From positions 1 through 49,185 of the forward strand of contig JADZEI010000079.1 in NCBI GenBank assembly GCA_020850615.1: 49,185 nt of DNA, written 5' to 3'. Below the pieces are notes generated by a model. It worked only from the letters and a program-made list of their open reading frames with translations. It was not told the DNA's origin and ran no database searches. Origin of the DNA: Dehalococcoidia bacterium (GTDB lineage: Bacteria > Chloroflexota > Dehalococcoidia > Tepidiformales > Tepidiformaceae). Shown here piece after piece: positions 41,274-49,185 of the stretch (its first letter is position 1; each line of letters begins with the position of its first letter). Made by a program: the position numbers and the translations under genes.

Positions 41274-42142
41274 CAGATGGCCGCCGCCACTGCCTCCCGA
41301 TAGCGCCGGATCGCGTCGATGTGGTCGTCCGGCGTCTGGAAGCCGGCGTTCATCGTGGCGATCGCGAGGTGCGTGGCGCCGAGGTCGCGCCAGGCGTGGG
41401 CGTGCTTCACCCAGCGCTCGGGCGTGCCGCCGCCGGCCTGTGCCTGCGCCTGGATGCCGAAGCCCTGGGGGTCGCGCCCGGCGGCGCGCAGCTCCTCATG
41501 CAGCTTCGAAATCACGGCGCGGGCCTCGTCGTTCGGGCCCATGAGCGGGATCCAGCCGTCGCCCAGCTTCGCCACGCGCTTCAGCAGCGCCGGGTGGCTG
41601 CCGCCGAACCAGACCGGGATCTGGCGGCCCGGGACGGGGTTGATGCTCGCCTTCGTGACCGTGTGCCACTGGCCGTTGAACGTGATCGCCTCGCCCGTCC
41701 AGAGCGCGCGCATGAGCTCCACTTGCTCGGCCTGGCGCTTGCCGCGGTCGTGGAAGTTCATCCCCAGCGCCTCGTACTCGACTTCGTTCCAGCCGCTACC
41801 CACGCCGAGCCGCAGCCGTCCGCCGGAGAGGATGTCCACCTCCGCGGCCTGCTTGGCGACGAGCGCGGCCTGGCGCTGGGGCAGGATGAGCACGGTCGTG
41901 CAGAACTCGATCGTCTTCGTCTGCCCGGCGAGGTAGCCGAGCGTGACCAGCGGCTCATGGAACTGCGTGTCCTTGTCGTAGACGCCGCGGTAGCCGCCCG
42001 GCCGGTCGCGGTCGGCGCCGAGGACGTGGTCGTAGATGAGGAGGTGGGTGAAGCCCATCGCCTCGGCGGCCTGGGCGAAATCCCGGATGGCGGCCGGGTC
42101 CGTGCCGATTTCGGATTGCGGGAAGACGACGCCGAGTTCCAT
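41273..42142 (-). CDS. LLM-class F420-dependent oxidoreductase (second copy)
   Basis: A 289-residue enzyme of the luciferase-like F420-dependent superfamily. It begins MELGVVFPQSEIGTDPAAIR and has MGFTHLLIYDHVLGADRDRP, TIEFCTTVLILPQRQAALVA KQAAEVDILS GGRLRLGVGSGWNEVEYEAL (in parts), PVWFGGSHPALLKRVAKLGD GWIP, and a helix near the end (HIDAIRRYREAV). It is clearly distinct in sequence from the oxidoreductase at 379. The cofactor F420 or FMN is inferred; the substrate is unknown. AGGAG lies eight bases before the ATG. Confidence 0.9.
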   Translation of the reverse strand: MELGVVFPQSEIGTDPAAIRDFAQAAEAMGFTHLLIYDHVLGADRDRPGGYRGVYDKDTQFHEPLVTLGYLAGQTKTIEFCTTVLILPQRQAALVAKQAAEVDILSGGRLRLGVGSGWNEVEYEALGMNFHDRGKRQAEQVELMRALWTGEAITFNGQWHTVTKASINPVPGRQIPVWFGGSHPALLKRVAKLGDGWIPLMGPNDEARAVISKLHEELRAAGRDPQGFGIQAQAQAGGGTPERWVKHAHAWRDLGATHLAIATMNAGFQTPDDHIDAIRRYREAVAAAI

Positions 42143-42215
42143 GGCTGAGCTCCTGGGCCGCAAGCGCGGCGGTTCGTGCCCTCGTTGTACGCGACGGACG
42201 GGCTGTGGACGACTC

Positions 42216-42264
42216 GTTGTCCGTTGTCCGTTGTCCGTTGTCCGTTGCCCGTTGCCCGTTGTCC
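42216..42264. repeat. Seven tandem GTTGTCC heptamers
   Basis: Seven exact seven-base units run without interruption: GTTGTCC four times, GTTGCCC twice, GTTGTCC once. They lie in the 286-base gap between two divergently transcribed genes, upstream of addB. It is the longest of the heptamer repeats in the window. Confidence 0.9.
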
Positions 42265-42334
42265 GTGTCCGGTCGAATTCGCGCAGGAACCGCGGCCTGG
42301 CGCGGCTGCGACAGGAGTTGTCGCGATCGCGCGG

Positions 42335-42429
42335 TAAGGTGCGCTCGATGGGCCACCGCGACCGGGTGCCGTACGATCGTGCCCGCACCGGTGGCGAAGC
42401 CACTCTACGCCTTTACGCCTTTACGCCTA
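42335..42429 (+). promoter_or_regulatory. Candidate addB promoter and octamer repeat at its start codon
   Basis: TAAGGT at 42335-42340 could be the -10 box; it ends seven bases before an in-frame ATG at 42348. Just before the ATG at 42429 the octamer TACGCCTT repeats three times (42406-42429, last copy TACGCCTA). No ribosome binding site precedes 42429. Confidence 0.4.
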
Positions 42430-45400
42430 TGACACTCAACATCGTCCCGGCCGGCCCACCTGCGATCGCGGCATTGCGCGCGGCGATTGTCGCCGCGAAG
42501 GGCGGGGATCCCCTCGCGCCGGTGACGGTCGCGGTGCCCTCGAACTACGCCGGGCTGTCGCTGCGGCGCGTGCTCGGCGCGGATGGCGGGCTCGTCAACG
42601 TGCGCTTCATGGTGCTGGTGCGCGTGGCCGAGCTCCTCGGCGCGCCGGGCTTCGCCGCGTCCGGGCGGCTGCCGCTGACCCCGGCCCTGCGTGCCGAGGT
42701 CAGCCGCGCGGCCCTCGATAGTGACCCGGGGCTCTTCGCGCCGGTCGCGGACCACGCCGCGACCGCCGCCGCGCTCGAAACCACCTTCCGCGACCTCCGC
42801 GAGCTGACCGGCGGGGTGCTCGACGCCCTGGCCGCGCGCTCCCCGCGGGCGGCGTCGGTCGTCGCGCTGTTCCGCGCCTACCGTGCCCGCTGCGAGGGCC
42901 AGTTCTACGACGAAACGGACCTCGCCCACGCCGCCGCGGAGGCGGTGCGCGCCGGGTCGGCGGCGCTGCGCGACCTCGGCCGGGTCGTGCTCTATCAGCC
43001 CCGGCGGCTCGGCCCCGCGGAGGGCGAGCTGGTCCGCGCCCTGCGCGAGCGCGGCCTGGCCCACGTCATCCTCGCCGCTACCGGCGACCCCGAGGGCGAC
43101 GCGCCGCTCGCCCGCGTGGCCACGGCCGCCGGCGAACCCGCACCTCCCGCGCTGCCCGCCACCGCGCCCATCGCCACCCACCTCGTGGTCGCGCCGGACC
43201 TGGAGGAAGAGGCGCGCTCGGCCATCCGGATGGTGCTCGAACGCGCCGGGCGGGGCACGCCGCTGCACCGCATCGCCATCCTCTTCCGGGACAGCGACCC
43301 GTACGCCCGCGTGGTCCACGAGCAGCTCGCCGCCGGGGGCATCGCCGCCAGCGGCCCGGCCGTCGACGCGCTCGCCGACACGGTGCCGGGGCGCGCACTC
43401 CTGGCCATGTTCCACCTGGCCCCGCAGGACTTCCGCCGCGACCTCGTGTTCGACTGGCTCACCGCCGCGCCCATCCGCGACGCCGCGGGCGCGCCCGTGC
43501 CGGCCGCCCGCTGGGACGTCATCGCCCGGTCGGCGGGCGTGGTCAAAGGAAAGAAGGAGTGGCAGGCCCGCCTGGCGCACCACGCCGCCGAGCTCGCGAA
43601 CGACGCCGACCGGCGGGCCGCCGAGGGCCGCGACGCGATGGCCCGCCGCCTCCGCGCCGACATCGAGCAGGTGGCGCAGCTCCGGGCGTTCATGGACGAG
43701 CTCTTCGAGCGGCTCGGCGGGCCGCCCGCGGAGAGCTGGGACGCCGCGGCCACTCGCGCCCTCGCGCTGTTCGAACACTACCTCGGCAGCGAAACGGCGT
43801 GGCAGGCGCTCCTCGCGGACGGCGCGGATCCCGCGCTGGCCTCCCAGGTCGAGGCCTACACCGAGATCGCAAAGCGCATCCGGCAGCTCGGCCAGCTCGA
43901 TGCGGCCGGGTTCCGCCCCACGCCCGATTCGTTCCTGCGCACGCTCGAGGCGGCGCTCCGCGGGCCGGCCGGGCGCTCCGGGCCGGTCGGCCAGGGGGTC
44001 TTCGTGGGGCCGCTCCAGCTCGCCGCCGGGATGGACTTCGATGCCGTCTTCGTCCTCGGCGCGGCCGAGGCCCTGCTCCCGCCGCGCGTCCGCGAAGACC
44101 CGCTGTTGCCCGACGACGAGCGCCGCGCCGGCGGTGACGCCGTGGAGCTGCGCGAAGGGCGGCACGGCGATGAGCGGCGGGCCTACCTCCTCGCCCTCGC
44201 CACCGCCCCTGAGCGCGTGGTGCTCTACCCCCGCGCCAGCCAGCGCGACCAGCGCAAGCACTTCCCCTCGCGCTGGTTCCTCGAATCCGCGGGCGCTCTC
44301 TCGGGCCGCGTGGTCACCACGAACGAGGTGGCATCGCTGCCGTCGGCGGCGTGGCTCACGTCCGTCGACTCGTTCCCGGGCGCGATCGCCGCCACCGCCA
44401 CGCCGCTTTCGCTGGTCGAATACGAGCTGCGCGCGCTGGCGGAGCTCGGCACCGCCGCTGCGACCCACGCCTTCGTCACGAGCGACCCGCAGCTCGCGCG
44501 CGGGCTGCAGGCGGCGGCCGAACGGCTGAGCGACCGCCTCGGCGAGTGGGAAGGCGTCATCGGCCCGGAGCCCGGCCTCGCGCCCACGGCGGACCGGCCC
44601 ACCTCGCCCACGGCGCTGGAGAACTGGGCCACCTGCCCCTACCGCTACTTCCTCGGCAACGTCCTCGGCGTTTCCGAATTCGAAGAGCCCACCACGGAGG
44701 TCGACATCTCCCCGCTCGACCGGGGCACGATCCTCCATCGCGTCCTCGAGCGCTTCTTCGAAGAGGTGCGCCCGGCGAGCCCCGGCGCCGAATGGACCTC
44801 CGCCGACCGCGCCCGGATGGAGGCGATCGCCCGCGAGGCGTTCGACGACGCCGAGCGCAAAGGGCTCACCGGCCGCCCGCTGCCCTCCCGGCTCGCGCGC
44901 CAGCGCCTGCTCCGCGACGCGCTCGGCCTGCTGGACAAGGAACACGCACGCCGCGATGAGTACGGCTTCGAATTCGCCCACGCCGAGCTCCCCTTCGGCC
45001 GCGTGGCCGGCGACATCGGCCCCGTCGAATTCGACCTCGGCGATGGGCGCGTGGTCGCCTTCCGCGGGCAGATCGACCGCGTGGACCGCGGCCCCGGCGG
45101 CCTCATTGGCGTCGCCGACTACAAGACCGGCAAGCCGGACACGTACAAGAGCGTCAAGGACGACATCGTCGACGGCGGGAAGCACCTGCAGCTCCCGGTC
45201 TACGCGCTCGCGGCGTGCAAGGCCCTGGGCGGCGAAGGGCCGGTCCTCGCCGAGTTCTGGTTCGTGAGCGAAGAGCACCGGTTCGACCGCGTCGGCCACG
45301 AAATCGGCGAGGCGGAGCTGGCGCGCACCCGCGAGGTGCTCGGCACGATCGTCGCCGGCATCGCCGGGGGCTGCTTCCCGGCCGTGCCCGGCGGCCCGGG

Positions 45401-45545
45401 CTGGGGCGGCCGCCCGGACAATTGCCACTTCTGCGCCTTCGACCGCGTCTGCTCCGCCGGCCGCGTGCGCACCTGGGAACGGAAGCAGAACGACCCCGGC
45501 GCCACCGCATTCCACGTCCTCGGAGGCGGCGATGCAGCCAGCTGA
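42429..45545 (+). CDS. addB: ATP-dependent nuclease subunit AddB (PD-(D/E)xK, Fe-S)
   Basis: A 1038-residue AddB-type subunit of the AddAB double-strand-break resection helicase-nuclease. The N-terminal part is a degenerate UvrD-like helicase fold. The C-terminal nuclease has RVVAFRGQIDRVDRG and GVADYKTGKP (Asp897, Lys899 of the D...E/DxK set). Four cysteines (Cys735 in NWATCPYRYF, and Cys999, Cys1002, Cys1008 in NCHFCAFDRVCSAG) fit the AddB iron-sulfur staple. The addA gene overlaps by 14 bases. The ATG 42429 start fits the family best, but a leaderless start at 42348 would add 27 residues. Confidence 0.88.
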   Translation: MTLNIVPAGPPAIAALRAAIVAAKGGDPLAPVTVAVPSNYAGLSLRRVLGADGGLVNVRFMVLVRVAELLGAPGFAASGRLPLTPALRAEVSRAALDSDPGLFAPVADHAATAAALETTFRDLRELTGGVLDALAARSPRAASVVALFRAYRARCEGQFYDETDLAHAAAEAVRAGSAALRDLGRVVLYQPRRLGPAEGELVRALRERGLAHVILAATGDPEGDAPLARVATAAGEPAPPALPATAPIATHLVVAPDLEEEARSAIRMVLERAGRGTPLHRIAILFRDSDPYARVVHEQLAAGGIAASGPAVDALADTVPGRALLAMFHLAPQDFRRDLVFDWLTAAPIRDAAGAPVPAARWDVIARSAGVVKGKKEWQARLAHHAAELANDADRRAAEGRDAMARRLRADIEQVAQLRAFMDELFERLGGPPAESWDAAATRALALFEHYLGSETAWQALLADGADPALASQVEAYTEIAKRIRQLGQLDAAGFRPTPDSFLRTLEAALRGPAGRSGPVGQGVFVGPLQLAAGMDFDAVFVLGAAEALLPPRVREDPLLPDDERRAGGDAVELREGRHGDERRAYLLALATAPERVVLYPRASQRDQRKHFPSRWFLESAGALSGRVVTTNEVASLPSAAWLTSVDSFPGAIAATATPLSLVEYELRALAELGTAAATHAFVTSDPQLARGLQAAAERLSDRLGEWEGVIGPEPGLAPTADRPTSPTALENWATCPYRYFLGNVLGVSEFEEPTTEVDISPLDRGTILHRVLERFFEEVRPASPGAEWTSADRARMEAIAREAFDDAERKGLTGRPLPSRLARQRLLRDALGLLDKEHARRDEYGFEFAHAELPFGRVAGDIGPVEFDLGDGRVVAFRGQIDRVDRGPGGLIGVADYKTGKPDTYKSVKDDIVDGGKHLQLPVYALAACKALGGEGPVLAEFWFVSEEHRFDRVGHEIGEAELARTREVLGTIVAGIAGGCFPAVPGGPGWGGRPDNCHFCAFDRVCSAGRVRTWERKQNDPGATAFHVLGGGDAAS

Positions 45546-48500
45546 GCCCGCCGACCAGGCCCAGCGCACGCTCGTCCTCGAAGCGCTCGACGAGACGCTC
45601 TTCGTCGAGGCCGGGGCGGGCACGGGCAAGACCACCTCGCTCGTCGGGCGCATCGTCCAGCTGGTCGCAACCGGCCGGGCGGGGCTCAAGCAGATCGCCG
45701 CGATCACCTTCACCGAAGCCGCGGCCGCCGAGCTCCGCGACCGCATCCGCGAGGAGCTCGAACGCGGCGCGGCGCCCGGCTCCGCCTTCGACGCGGCCGG
45801 GCAGCAGCGCTGCGCCGAGGCCCTCCGGCAGGTCGACGCCGCCGCGATCCAGACGCTCCACGGGTTCGCCCAGCGGCTCCTCCTGGCGGCTCCGCTCGAA
45901 GCCGGCCTCCCGCCGCGCATCGACATCATGGACGGCGTCCGCAGCCACATCGCCTTCGAAGAGCGCTGGGAGCTCGCCGTTGACACGCTCCTCGGCGAAA
46001 GCAGCCCCGCCGCCCAGGCCGTCCTCGAAGCGTTCCTCCTCGGGCTCGGGAAGGACATGCTCTACGACGTTGCGCGCGAATTCCACGACCACTGGGACCG
46101 GCTTGTGGACGCGCAGTTCGACCCGCCCGGGGACCCCGGCGCGAGCGACATCGAGGAGTTCTGCGCGCCGCTCGAAGCCGCGGTCGCGGCGATCCCGTGC
46201 TGCATCGAGCCCGACAAGCTGCGCGAGAAGCTGGTCCACGGCGACGCGTACCTCGCGCGGCTCCGCGCCGCCGCCGCCGAGAGCCGCGAAGCCCTGGTCC
46301 GCGTGCTCGCGGAGCGGGAGTCGCTCACGGAGCGGTCCGGCCGGCAGGAGAACTGGCGCGGCGTCCGCCCCACCGCGATCCGGGACGACCTGAAGGCGGC
46401 GCAGGACGCCCGCGAGGCCATCCTCCTGGACCTTCGCCGGCGGGCGCTCATCCCGATCCTCGCGGTCCTCCGCGAGTGGACCCTCGCCTACGCCGGCGAC
46501 CGTCGCGCCGCCGGGACGCTCGAATTCCACGACCTGCTCGTCTTCGCCCGCGACCTGCTGCGCGATAACCCGGCCGTGCGCGACGCCCTCGGCCAGAAGT
46601 ACCGCCGCATCCTCGTCGACGAGTTCCAGGACACGGACCCGATCCAGCTCGAGATCGTCACGCTCCTCGCCACGGTCCCCGGGACGCCCGCGGCGGAATG
46701 GCGCACCGCCCGCACTGAGCCGGGCAAGCTCTTCTTCGTCGGCGACCCGAAGCAGGCGATCTTCCGCTTCCGCGGCGCCGATGTGGAGCTGTACGAAGCC
46801 GCCCGCGAGCAGCTCGGCGCCCGCACGGTGCAGCTCACGCACAACTTCCGCTCAGTCGCGCCCGTCATCGAGTGGGTCAACGGCGTCTTCGAGCAGCTGA
46901 TCGGCACGGACGGCGCCACCGGGCAGCCCCGGTACGTCGCCCTCACGCCGAACCGGCCCGCCCGCGGGATCGGCCCCGCGGTCCACGTCATCGGCAAGGC
47001 CCACGACACGAAGGCCGTCAAGACGGTCCGCGACGACAGCGAGTCGCCCGACATCGCCGGCGCCATCCTCGCGATCCGCGACCAGGGCTGGCAAGTGGCC
47101 GATGGCCCGGCTACCCGCCCCGCGCGGCTCCAGGACATCACCGTCGTCGTCCCCACGCGCACCACGCTCGAATCGCTCGAACGCTCCCTCGAAAGCGCGG
47201 GCATCCCCTACCGCGTCGAGAGCCGCTCGCTCGTCTACGCCAGCCAGGAGGTGCGCGACCTCACGAACATCCTCGCCGCGATCGACGACCCGACGAACGA
47301 GGTCGTGCTCGTCGCGGCCCTGCGCGCGCCCGCGTTCGCCTGCTCCGACCGGCACCTGCTCCAGTGGCGCCGGGCCGGCGGCCACTGGGACTACCGCCGC
47401 ACGCCCCCGGCCGAGCTCCCCGCGGACCTCCCGGTCGCCGCCGCGATGGCCGCCCTGCGCCAGCTCCACGACGAGCGCGCCTGGTACCCGGTGAACGTCC
47501 TCGTCGAGCGCGTCATCCGCGAGCGCCGCATGTTCGAGCTCGCCCTGGCCCACCGCCGCGCCCGCGACCACTGGCAGCGCCTCCGCCTCATCCTCGACCA
47601 GTCCCGCCGGTTCGCGGACGAAGGCGGCGTGAGCCTCCGCGGCTTCGTGCGCTGGCTCCTCCGCCAGGCCGAAGAGGACGTGGCCGTGGTCGAAAGCGTC
47701 GTCCCCCAGCCCGACGACGACGCGATCCGGATCACGACGATCCACGCCGCCAAGGGCCTCGAATACCCCATCGTCGTCATGGCCGGGCTCAACGCGGCGC
47801 GGGCATCGCGCACGAACCGCGTGCTCTGGCCCGCGGACGGCCCGCCCGAGGTCCGCGCCGGGCCACGCGGACGCACCTTCCAGACCGCCGGGTACACGGC
47901 GCTCGAAACCAACGAGCAGCAGATGGACGCCTACGAGAAGCTGCGCCTGCTCTACGTCGGCGCCACCCGGGCGAAGGACCACCTCGTGGTCAGCCTCCAC
48001 CACAAGCTCGGCCCGGCTTCGAACGCGAGCGAGCTCTGGACGGCCTGCGCGTTGCAGCAGGACACGTGGATTGCCTGGGAGCCGCCGCAGGCGCTCGCGG
48101 CCCGGCCCATCATGGCCACGGTCGCGGACGGCGGCGAAGCGCTCGCGGCGCGCGATGCCTGGGCCGCGGCCCGCGAGGAGCTCCTCCGCGCGGCCGCCCG
48201 CCCCGCCGCCCTCGCCGCCACCGCGATCGCCCACGAGCCCGCCGCCGAGCCCGCCGCCGAGCCGGCCGACGATGCCGCTTTCTGGCGCAAGGGCCGCGGC
48301 AGCAGCGCCATCGGCCGCGCCGTGCACGCCGTCCTCCAGGCGGCCGACCTCGCGACTGGCGAGGGCATCGAGGGCCTGGCCCGCGCGCAGGCCGCAGGCG
48401 AAGGCATCCCCACGCTCTGGCGCGATGTCGCGGAGCTCGCCCGCGCCGCCCTGCGCGCGCCCGCCGTACGCGAAGCCGTCGCCGGCGGCCGCTACTGGCG

Positions 48501-48822
48501 CGAGGTCTACGTCGCCGCCCCCATCGACGGCATCATCGTCGAGGGCTTCATCGACCTCCTCTACGAGACGCCCGAGGGCTTCGTCGTCGTCGACTACAAG
48601 ACCGACAGCGTGGGCAGCGACGCCGAGGTGGAGGCGGCGATGGCCCGCTACCGGCTCCAGGGCGGGGCCTACGCCCTCGCGCTCGGTGCGCTCCAGGAGC
48701 AGCTCGGCCGCCCCGTGGCCCGCTGCGTCTTCGTCTTCGTCCGCGGCTCCGAACCCCGCGAAGCCACGGTCGCATCGCTCCCGGAGGCGGTCGCCGCGGT
48801 GCGCGCGCGGCTGCGGGAGTAG
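45532..48822 (+). CDS. addA: ATP-dependent helicase/nuclease subunit AddA
   Basis: A 1096-residue UvrD/Rep-family helicase with nuclease domain. Helicase motifs are VEAGAGTGKTTS (Walker A, Lys33), AITFTEAAAAELRDRI (Ia), DEFQDTDPIQL (II, about 363), VGDPKQAIFRFRGADV (III), RITTIHAAKGLEYPIVVMAG (V) and LLYVGATRAKDHLVV (VI). The C-terminal nuclease has FVVVDYKTDSVGS (Asp1021, Lys1023). The start overlaps addB by 14 bases with GGAGG five bases upstream. Together they form the AddAB resection complex. After its stop codon the dispersed repeats begin. Confidence 0.94.
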   Translation: MQPAEPADQAQRTLVLEALDETLFVEAGAGTGKTTSLVGRIVQLVATGRAGLKQIAAITFTEAAAAELRDRIREELERGAAPGSAFDAAGQQRCAEALRQVDAAAIQTLHGFAQRLLLAAPLEAGLPPRIDIMDGVRSHIAFEERWELAVDTLLGESSPAAQAVLEAFLLGLGKDMLYDVAREFHDHWDRLVDAQFDPPGDPGASDIEEFCAPLEAAVAAIPCCIEPDKLREKLVHGDAYLARLRAAAAESREALVRVLAERESLTERSGRQENWRGVRPTAIRDDLKAAQDAREAILLDLRRRALIPILAVLREWTLAYAGDRRAAGTLEFHDLLVFARDLLRDNPAVRDALGQKYRRILVDEFQDTDPIQLEIVTLLATVPGTPAAEWRTARTEPGKLFFVGDPKQAIFRFRGADVELYEAAREQLGARTVQLTHNFRSVAPVIEWVNGVFEQLIGTDGATGQPRYVALTPNRPARGIGPAVHVIGKAHDTKAVKTVRDDSESPDIAGAILAIRDQGWQVADGPATRPARLQDITVVVPTRTTLESLERSLESAGIPYRVESRSLVYASQEVRDLTNILAAIDDPTNEVVLVAALRAPAFACSDRHLLQWRRAGGHWDYRRTPPAELPADLPVAAAMAALRQLHDERAWYPVNVLVERVIRERRMFELALAHRRARDHWQRLRLILDQSRRFADEGGVSLRGFVRWLLRQAEEDVAVVESVVPQPDDDAIRITTIHAAKGLEYPIVVMAGLNAARASRTNRVLWPADGPPEVRAGPRGRTFQTAGYTALETNEQQMDAYEKLRLLYVGATRAKDHLVVSLHHKLGPASNASELWTACALQQDTWIAWEPPQALAARPIMATVADGGEALAARDAWAAAREELLRAAARPAALAATAIAHEPAAEPAAEPADDAAFWRKGRGSSAIGRAVHAVLQAADLATGEGIEGLARAQAAGEGIPTLWRDVAELARAALRAPAVREAVAGGRYWREVYVAAPIDGIIVEGFIDLLYETPEGFVVVDYKTDSVGSDAEVEAAMARYRLQGGAYALALGALQEQLGRPVARCVFVFVRGSEPREATVASLPEAVAAVRARLRE

Positions 48823-49090
48823 CGCACGCGCTCGTGAGCGCGGGTGCGACGGCGCCGCAGGCGTAGCCGCGGAGCATTGCTCCGCGGGATGGCCCGTACC
48901 ATGCCACACCGATAGGCCACCAACGTCCGGCGCTGCGAGGGCGGGAGCGTAGCGACGCGCCCGGCTCGCGCCGCGAGGGGCGTCGCGGGCGACGGCACGC
49001 GCTGGCGCGGTGGCGTCGTACTGGGGCGCGGCCGAGCGCTCCCTGCCGGTCGCGCCACCGATGGCGCCGCAGGCGTAGATGGCATGAGAA
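48823..49090. repeat. Mosaic repeat cluster between addA and the transposase
   Basis: The palindrome CCGCGGAGCA-T-TGCTCCGCGG lies at 48867-48887, preceded by GGCGCCGCAGGCGTAG. The long C module starts with CGATAGGCCACCAACGTCCG near 48911, and an E-type segment follows (GAGCGCTCCCTGCCGGTCGC near 49034), plus a partial copy of GGCGCCGCAGGCGTAG near 49064. No gene is supported. Confidence 0.85.
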
Positions 49091-49091
49091 G

Positions 49092-49145
49092 GCCGGTCAC
49101 CCGGCGCAGTCACGTACTGTGCTGCAAAAAAGAGGAGTGACCGGC
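49092..49145. promoter_or_regulatory. Inverted repeat before the transposase start
   Basis: GCCGGTCAC (49092-49100) and GTGACCGGC (49137-49145) are exact inverted repeats, the right copy lying directly before the ATG and next to GAGGAG. This may be part of the transposon's left end or a structure in the RNA leader. Confidence 0.5.
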
Positions 49146-49146
49146 A

Positions 49147-49185
49147 ATGACACACGATACCAGCATCCAGACCGTGGGACTCGAC
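49147..49185 (+). CDS. Start of a probable IS110-type transposase, cut by the window end
   Basis: Only 13 codons are visible: MTHDTSIQTVGLD. The strand ending in GLD matches the first acidic strand of DEDD-type (RuvC-like) transposases such as those of IS110, where an N-terminal hydrophobic strand leads to Asp. GAGGAG lies nine bases upstream. With this much sequence another RNase H-fold protein remains possible. IS110 elements carry a bridge-RNA region next to the transposase gene; the 324 bases upstream are mostly dispersed repeats, so I cannot place such an RNA. Confidence 0.45.
   Translation, partial: MTHDTSIQTVGLD

Noticed and set aside
42405-46058. A 1217-codon open frame on the minus strand opposite addB and addA
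   Set aside because: It is an antisense shadow: it has no family motifs, is rich in Arg, Ala and Gly as G/C-rich third-position frames are, and overlaps two secure genes.
45154-46842. A 562-codon minus-strand frame at the addB/addA junction
   Set aside because: It lies across two proven genes and shows only compositional residues.

Overview
The window is high-GC bacterial DNA, about two-thirds G+C by eye, with dense genes in short operons. I infer a Chloroflexota bacterium, perhaps of the Dehalococcoidia/Tepidiformales type. The reasons are two F420-dependent luciferase-like oxidoreductases, lipoproteins with Thr/Pro/Ala-rich linkers, a sortase, AddAB instead of RecBCD, and many genes whose start codon lies 6-7 bases after a TANNNT -10 box (leaderless mRNAs). 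No rRNA, tRNA or CRISPR array was seen, so the taxonomy is an inference from gene content and style only.

Layout. 0.4-4.0 kb: F420-dependent oxidoreductase, peroxiredoxin, a SurA_N-like secreted protein, a small HTH protein and a glyoxalase-like protein. 4.5-6.9 kb: cupin, DUF4332 protein, and a zinc-ribbon membrane protein with a Thr-rich lipoprotein. 7.7-11.3 kb: a two-gene operon for secreted proteins, one with four TIG-like domains. 12.0-13.8 kb: a Tat-type lipoprotein solute-binding protein split by a frameshift. 14.0-15.2 kb: PIN-like toxin with a MerR-DUF433 antitoxin. 15.4-16.9 kb: membrane-tethered LuxR-type regulator. 17.0-21.4 kb: nucleotidyltransferase, DUF4389 protein, Uma2-like nuclease, a HEPN/MNT pair and an ABC exporter. 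21.6-29.8 kb: sortase, glycerate kinase, SnoaL/NTF2-like protein, J-like membrane protein, TrmO-like protein, nitronate monooxygenase, SHOCT-DUF4352 protein and DUF2277 protein. 29.9-32.7 kb: a four-gene envelope operon (YihY/BrkB, LEA-like, holin-like DUF1469, DUF3618). 33.2-38.4 kb: SRPBCC-like protein, ruvB overlapping an L7/L12-like membrane protein, a VapBC pair, and an islet with a frameshifted RHH gene, a three-Cys-motif (Gp37/Gp68) protein and its convergent TcmP partner. 38.6-42.1 kb: excisionase-type HTH regulator, MscL, GlsB/YeaQ protein, dienelactone hydrolase and a second F420 oxidoreductase. 42.4-48.8 kb: addB-addA. The last 39 bases start a probable IS110-type transposase.

Shared themes. 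Recombinational repair (AddAB, RuvB) sits close to several addiction or conflict-type modules: PIN/DUF433, HEPN/MNT, VapBC and three-Cys/TcmP. The rest is mostly envelope, stress and general oxidoreductase metabolism.

The most striking unexplained structure lies between genes. Nearly every long gap holds pieces of one mosaic repeat family. One of its hairpins occurs eight times, and its second base pair changes among C-G, G-C and T-A. The gaps also carry CCCTCTCCC-type palindromes and five unrelated heptanucleotide tandem repeats, one of which forms a large inverted pair between two convergent genes.
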